A DNA stretch of 9,218 nucleotides, taken from contig JAGBRG010000334.1 of NCBI GenBank assembly GCA_017632495.1, forward strand, positions 1 to 9,218, in the 5' to 3' direction. Both the position numbers and the translations under genes were made by a program. Under the pieces are notes generated by a model. The model saw only the letters and a list, made by a program, of their open reading frames with translations. It had not been told where the DNA came from and did not search any database. Shown piece by piece: positions 5,702 through 9,218 of this stretch (positions are counted from its first letter, which is position 1; the number at the start of each line of letters is the position of its first letter). This DNA is from Spirochaetales bacterium. Lineage in GTDB: Bacteria > Spirochaetota > Spirochaetia > Sphaerochaetales > Sphaerochaetaceae.

Positions 5702-8700
5702 ATGGTGAGAAAAATGAAATCCATGGATGGTAACAATGCAGCTGCTCACGTGAGCTATGCTTTCTCTGAAGTTGCTGCCATTTATCCCATCACCCCTTCA
5801 AGCCCAATGGCGGACTTTGTCGACCAGTGGAGCGCAAACGGCCTGAAGAACATCTTCGGTACAAACGTAAAGGTCGTTGAGATGCAGTCTGAGGCCGGTG
5901 CAGCCGGTGCAGTCCACGGCTCTCTCGGAGCAGGTGCACTGACAACCACCTACACAGCTTCACAGGGACTTCTGCTGATGATTCCGAACATGTACAAGAT
6001 TGCTGCAGAGCAGCTTCCTTGTGTATTCCACGTCAGCGCAAGAACAGTCTCGACCCAGGCTCTGAACATCTTCGGTGACCACAGTGATGTCATGGCTTGC
6101 CGCCAGACAGGTTTCGCAATGCTCTGTGAGGGCAACGTTCAGGAAGTCATGGACCTCTCCCCGGTGGCCCACCTTTCAGCTCTGACAGGAAAGGTTCCTT
6201 TCATCAATTTCTTTGATGGATTCAGAACCAGCCACGAGATTCAGAAGATCGCAGTTTGGGATTACGCAGATCTCAAGGACATGTGCGACATGAAGGCCGT
6301 TGAGGAATTCAGAAAGCATGCTCTCAATCCTGAGCACCCGCACATGAGAGGAAGCCACGAGAACGGAGACATCTTCTTCCAGCACAGAGAAGCCTGCAAC
6401 AAGTTCTATGATGATCTTCCGGCAGTCGTCGAGTCCTACATGGACAAGATCAACGCCAAGCTCGGAACAGATTACAAGCTCTTCAACTACTACGGAGCTC
6501 CTGATGCAGACCGCGTCATCATCGCCATGGGTTCAATCTGCGACGTCGCAGACGAGGTCATTGACTACCTCAACGCTCACGGAGAGAAGGTCGGTATCAT
6601 CAAGGTCAGGCTTTACAGACCGTTTGCAGCAGACAGACTCATCGCAGCTCTTCCGAAGACCGCCAAGAAGGTTGCAGTCCTCGACAGAACAAAGGAGCCC
6701 GGCGCACAGGGTGAGCCGCTTTACCTCGATGTCGTCACAGCCTTTGCAAACGCAGGTCTTGAGAACATCAAGATCGTCGGTGGCCGCTACGGACTCGGTT
6801 CCAAGGACACTCCTCCTTCATCAGTCTTCGCAGTATTCAACGAGCTTAAGAAGGCTTCTCCGAAGCGCCAGTTCACAATCGGAATCGTCGATGATGTTAC
6901 CAACCTCAGCCTCGAGGAAGACAAGAACTGCCCGAACACAGCAGCTCCCGGAACAATCGAGTGCAAATTCTGGGGTCTCGGCGGAGACGGAACAGTCGGA
7001 GCAAACAAGAACTCCATCAAGATCATCGGAGACTACACCGACAAGTATGTCCAGGCTTACTTCCAGTATGACTCAAAGAAGACAGGCGGCGTGACAATCA
7101 GCCACCTCAGATTCGGTGATCATCCGATCAAGAGCCCGTACTACATCAACAAGGCAGACTTTGTTGCATGTCATAACCCAAGCTACGTCACAAAGGGCTT
7201 CAAGATGGTCCAGGACGTCAAGCCGAACGGAGTTTACATGATCAACTGCCAGTGGAGTGACGAGGAACTCTCACACCATGTTGATGCAGCTTCCAAGCGC
7301 TATATCGCAAAGAACAACATCCAGGTCTACACCATCGATGCCATCGACCTCGCACAGAAGAGCGGAATGGGCAAGAGAACACACACAATCCTCCAGAGCG
7401 CATTCTTCACACTGGCAAAGGTCATGCCTCAGGAAGAGGCAATCGCCCACATGAAGGAAAAGGCAACACAGTCTTACCTCAAGAAGGGCCAGGACATCGT
7501 TGACATGAACCATAAGGCCATTGACCTTGGAGCTACAGCTTTCAAGAAGTTCAACGTTCCCGCAGACTGGGCAAACGCAACCGATGAGAAGGCAGCAGCC
7601 AAGAAGGTCGGAAAGGCTGAGCTGGTCAAGATGGTCACAAACATCCTTGATCCTGTTGACAAGATGGACGGCGACAGCCTCCCGGTCTCAGCATTCATGG
7701 ATCACGTGGACGGCCAGTTCGAGCTTGGTGCAGCAGCATATGAGAAGAGAGGCGTTGCAGTCTCAGTTCCTAAGTGGGATGCTTCCAAGTGTATCCAGTG
7801 TAACAACTGTTCTTATGTCTGCCCGCACGCAACAATCAGACCTTATGCCCTCACCGCTGAGGAAGCAGCAGCCATCCCGGCAGCAGCACAGGTCGTCGAC
7901 GTCAAGGCCGGAAAGGGCAAGGGCGTCTACAAGTTCACAATCGCCATCTCCCCGCTCGATTGTATGGGTTGCGGAGTCTGCGTAGGCGCATGTCCTGTTG
8001 CAGCTCTGACCATGGTCCCGCAGGAAGAGGAACTTGCACAGCAGCCGGTATTCGACTACTGCGTCGCAAAGGTATCCGACAAGAAGGATATGCAGGACTA
8101 CACAGTCAAGGGAAGCCAGTTCCGCCAGCCGATGCTGGAGTTCTCAGGCTCCTGTGCAGGTTGTGCAGAAACCAGCTATGCCCGCCTTGTCACACAGCTG
8201 TTCGGAGACAGAATGTACATCTCCAACGCAACAGGTTGTTCTTCAATCTGGGGCGGCCCGGCTTCAACATCCCCGTACTGCACCGACAAGAACGGTCACG
8301 GACCGGCATGGTGCAACTCACTGTTCGAGGATAACGCAGAGCACGGCCTTGGAATGTTCATCGGACAGGATAAGATCCGTGAAGATCTGGCTGAACAGGT
8401 CAAGGCAATCGCCGAGACAGACGCTTCCCTTAAGGACGTTGCAAAGGCTTGGCTCGACACAATGGCAGACGGCGAAGCTAACAAGGCTCCTACAGAGGCT
8501 CTGATCGCAGCTCTCGAGAAGAAGGGAGATGCAGCAGCCAAGGCAATCCTCGCAAAGAAGGAATACCTGGGCAAGAAGTCAGTCTGGATCTTCGGAGGAG
8601 ACGGATGGGCATACGATATCGGTTACGGTGGACTTGACCATGTCATCGCTTCCAAGAAGGACGTCAACATCTTCGTATTCGACACTGAGGTCTACTCCAA

Positions 8701-9218
8701 CACAGGTGGACAGGCTTCCAAGGCATCCAACATCGGACAGGTCGCACAGTTTGCTGCCGCCGGTAAGGAAGTCAAGAAGAAGTCCCTCTCTGAGATTGCA
8801 ATGCAGTACGGCTACGTCTATGTCGCACAGGTTGCAATGGGTGCAAACCCGGCTCAGACAATCAAGGCCATCACAGAGGCCGAGGCCTATCATGGACCTT
8901 CTCTGATCATCGGTTATGCTCCTTGTGAGATGCACTCAATCAAGGGTGGAATGACCAACTGCCAGAAGGAAATGAAGAAGGCTGTCGACTGCGGTTACTG
9001 GAACCTGTTCCGCTACAATCCGGAAGCAGAGAAGAAGTTCACTCTCGACTCCAAGGCACCGGCAGGCGGATACCAGGAGTTCCTGATGAACGAGGCCCGT
9101 TACAGCAGACTCACACGTGAGTTCCCGGCTCGTGCCGATGTCCTGTTCAAGCTGAACGAGGAAGAGGCAAAGAAGCGCTATGAGCACCTGACAAAGCTCA
9201 TTGCGATGTACAACGAGT
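5702..9218 (+). CDS. nifJ: Pyruvate:ferredoxin (flavodoxin) oxidoreductase, 3'-partial
   Basis: Cytoplasmic homodimeric PFOR: pyruvate + CoA + oxidised ferredoxin -> acetyl-CoA + CO2 + reduced ferredoxin. The frame is open to the window edge (1172 codons); the usual length of about 1170-1200 suggests only a few codons are missing. Residues line up with Desulfovibrio africanus PFOR: pyruvate-site T31 (YPITPSSP), E64 and R114 at identical numbers, and N1000 in YSNTGGQ. A ferredoxin-like domain carries C697, C700, C703, C707 and C754, C757, C760, C764. The proximal [4Fe-4S] cluster near TPP has C818, C821, C846 and C1075, and the TPP motif GGDGWAYDIGYGG begins at G965. An Ala/Lys-rich stretch (about 890-955) precedes the TPP motif. 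Start ATG 5702 has AAGGAGG at 5687-5693, 8 bases upstream. Strongly biased codons (AAG, ATC, GTC, AAC) suggest high expression. Its reduced ferredoxin can feed the hydrogenase encoded upstream. Other 2-oxoacid oxidoreductases are less likely given the conserved pyruvate-site residues. Confidence 0.97.
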   Translation, partial: MVRKMKSMDGNNAAAHVSYAFSEVAAIYPITPSSPMADFVDQWSANGLKNIFGTNVKVVEMQSEAGAAGAVHGSLGAGALTTTYTASQGLLLMIPNMYKIAAEQLPCVFHVSARTVSTQALNIFGDHSDVMACRQTGFAMLCEGNVQEVMDLSPVAHLSALTGKVPFINFFDGFRTSHEIQKIAVWDYADLKDMCDMKAVEEFRKHALNPEHPHMRGSHENGDIFFQHREACNKFYDDLPAVVESYMDKINAKLGTDYKLFNYYGAPDADRVIIAMGSICDVADEVIDYLNAHGEKVGIIKVRLYRPFAADRLIAALPKTAKKVAVLDRTKEPGAQGEPLYLDVVTAFANAGLENIKIVGGRYGLGSKDTPPSSVFAVFNELKKASPKRQFTIGIVDDVTNLSLEEDKNCPNTAAPGTIECKFWGLGGDGTVGANKNSIKIIGDYTDKYVQAYFQYDSKKTGGVTISHLRFGDHPIKSPYYINKADFVACHNPSYVTKGFKMVQDVKPNGVYMINCQWSDEELSHHVDAASKRYIAKNNIQVYTIDAIDLAQKSGMGKRTHTILQSAFFTLAKVMPQEEAIAHMKEKATQSYLKKGQDIVDMNHKAIDLGATAFKKFNVPADWANATDEKAAAKKVGKAELVKMVTNILDPVDKMDGDSLPVSAFMDHVDGQFELGAAAYEKRGVAVSVPKWDASKCIQCNNCSYVCPHATIRPYALTAEEAAAIPAAAQVVDVKAGKGKGVYKFTIAISPLDCMGCGVCVGACPVAALTMVPQEEELAQQPVFDYCVAKVSDKKDMQDYTVKGSQFRQPMLEFSGSCAGCAETSYARLVTQLFGDRMYISNATGCSSIWGGPASTSPYCTDKNGHGPAWCNSLFEDNAEHGLGMFIGQDKIREDLAEQVKAIAETDASLKDVAKAWLDTMADGEANKAPTEALIAALEKKGDAAAKAILAKKEYLGKKSVWIFGGDGWAYDIGYGGLDHVIASKKDVNIFVFDTEVYSNTGGQASKASNIGQVAQFAAAGKEVKKKSLSEIAMQYGYVYVAQVAMGANPAQTIKAITEAEAYHGPSLIIGYAPCEMHSIKGGMTNCQKEMKKAVDCGYWNLFRYNPEAEKKFTLDSKAPAGGYQEFLMNEARYSRLTREFPARADVLFKLNEEEAKKRYEHLTKLIAMYNE

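Noticed and set aside
6408..7094. 228-codon open frame on the plus strand, different frame from PFOR
   Set aside because: Its product is a low-complexity Ser/Thr/Arg/Gln-rich shadow of PFOR codons; the PFOR frame has clear conserved motifs throughout.

Overview
The window reads as a piece of chromosome from a strictly anaerobic, fermentative, H2-metabolising bacterium. The basis is an NAD(H)-linked trimeric [FeFe]-hydrogenase next to a pyruvate:ferredoxin oxidoreductase (PFOR). Base composition is moderate (roughly half G+C by eye). All convincing genes lie on the + strand, each behind a strong AGGAGG-type ribosome binding site. A clostridial Firmicute or a spirochaete would fit; the sequence alone does not let me choose.

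Region 1 (1-1321): the downstream end of an ABC importer operon of the nitrate/sulfonate/taurine (NitT/TauT, SsuBC-like) family. It holds a permease whose 5' end is outside the window, overlapping by 11 bases a compact 191-residue ATPase. The substrate-binding protein gene is not in view.

Region 2 (1339-5489): three tightly packed genes, hydC (NuoE-like), hydB (NuoF-like with an extra N-terminal [2Fe-2S] domain and C-terminal 2[4Fe-4S] domain) and hydA (catalytic [FeFe]-hydrogenase with NuoG-like N-terminal clusters). This is the HydABC layout of group A3, the family of electron-bifurcating or NADH-dependent hydrogenases. hydC starts only 17 bases after the ATPase stop, so the importer and the hydrogenase may be read as one transcript, possibly boosted by a weak promoter inside the end of the ATPase gene. 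The catalytic subunit has Ser instead of the second Cys of its first H-cluster motif (TSCSPGW rather than TSCCPxW).

Region 3 (5490-5701): a 212-base intergenic region with a strong rho-independent terminator closing the hyd operon, a perfect AT-rich palindrome, a possible weak promoter, a second imperfect hairpin with a T-rich tail, and a GC-rich hairpin shortly before the PFOR ribosome binding site.

Region 4 (5702-9218): nifJ-type PFOR, a single-chain homodimeric enzyme with all expected domains and pyruvate/TPP/cluster residues. It is open to the window edge and probably lacks only its last few codons.

Functionally, PFOR oxidises pyruvate to acetyl-CoA and CO2 and makes reduced ferredoxin. 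HydABC can then combine electrons from reduced ferredoxin and NADH to make H2, or run in reverse. The pair is a standard redox-balancing module of fermentative or acetogenic anaerobes. The less ordinary points are the importer genes fused upstream of hydCBA and the serine variant of the H-cluster motif. I found no mobile elements, CRISPR arrays, rRNA or tRNA genes.
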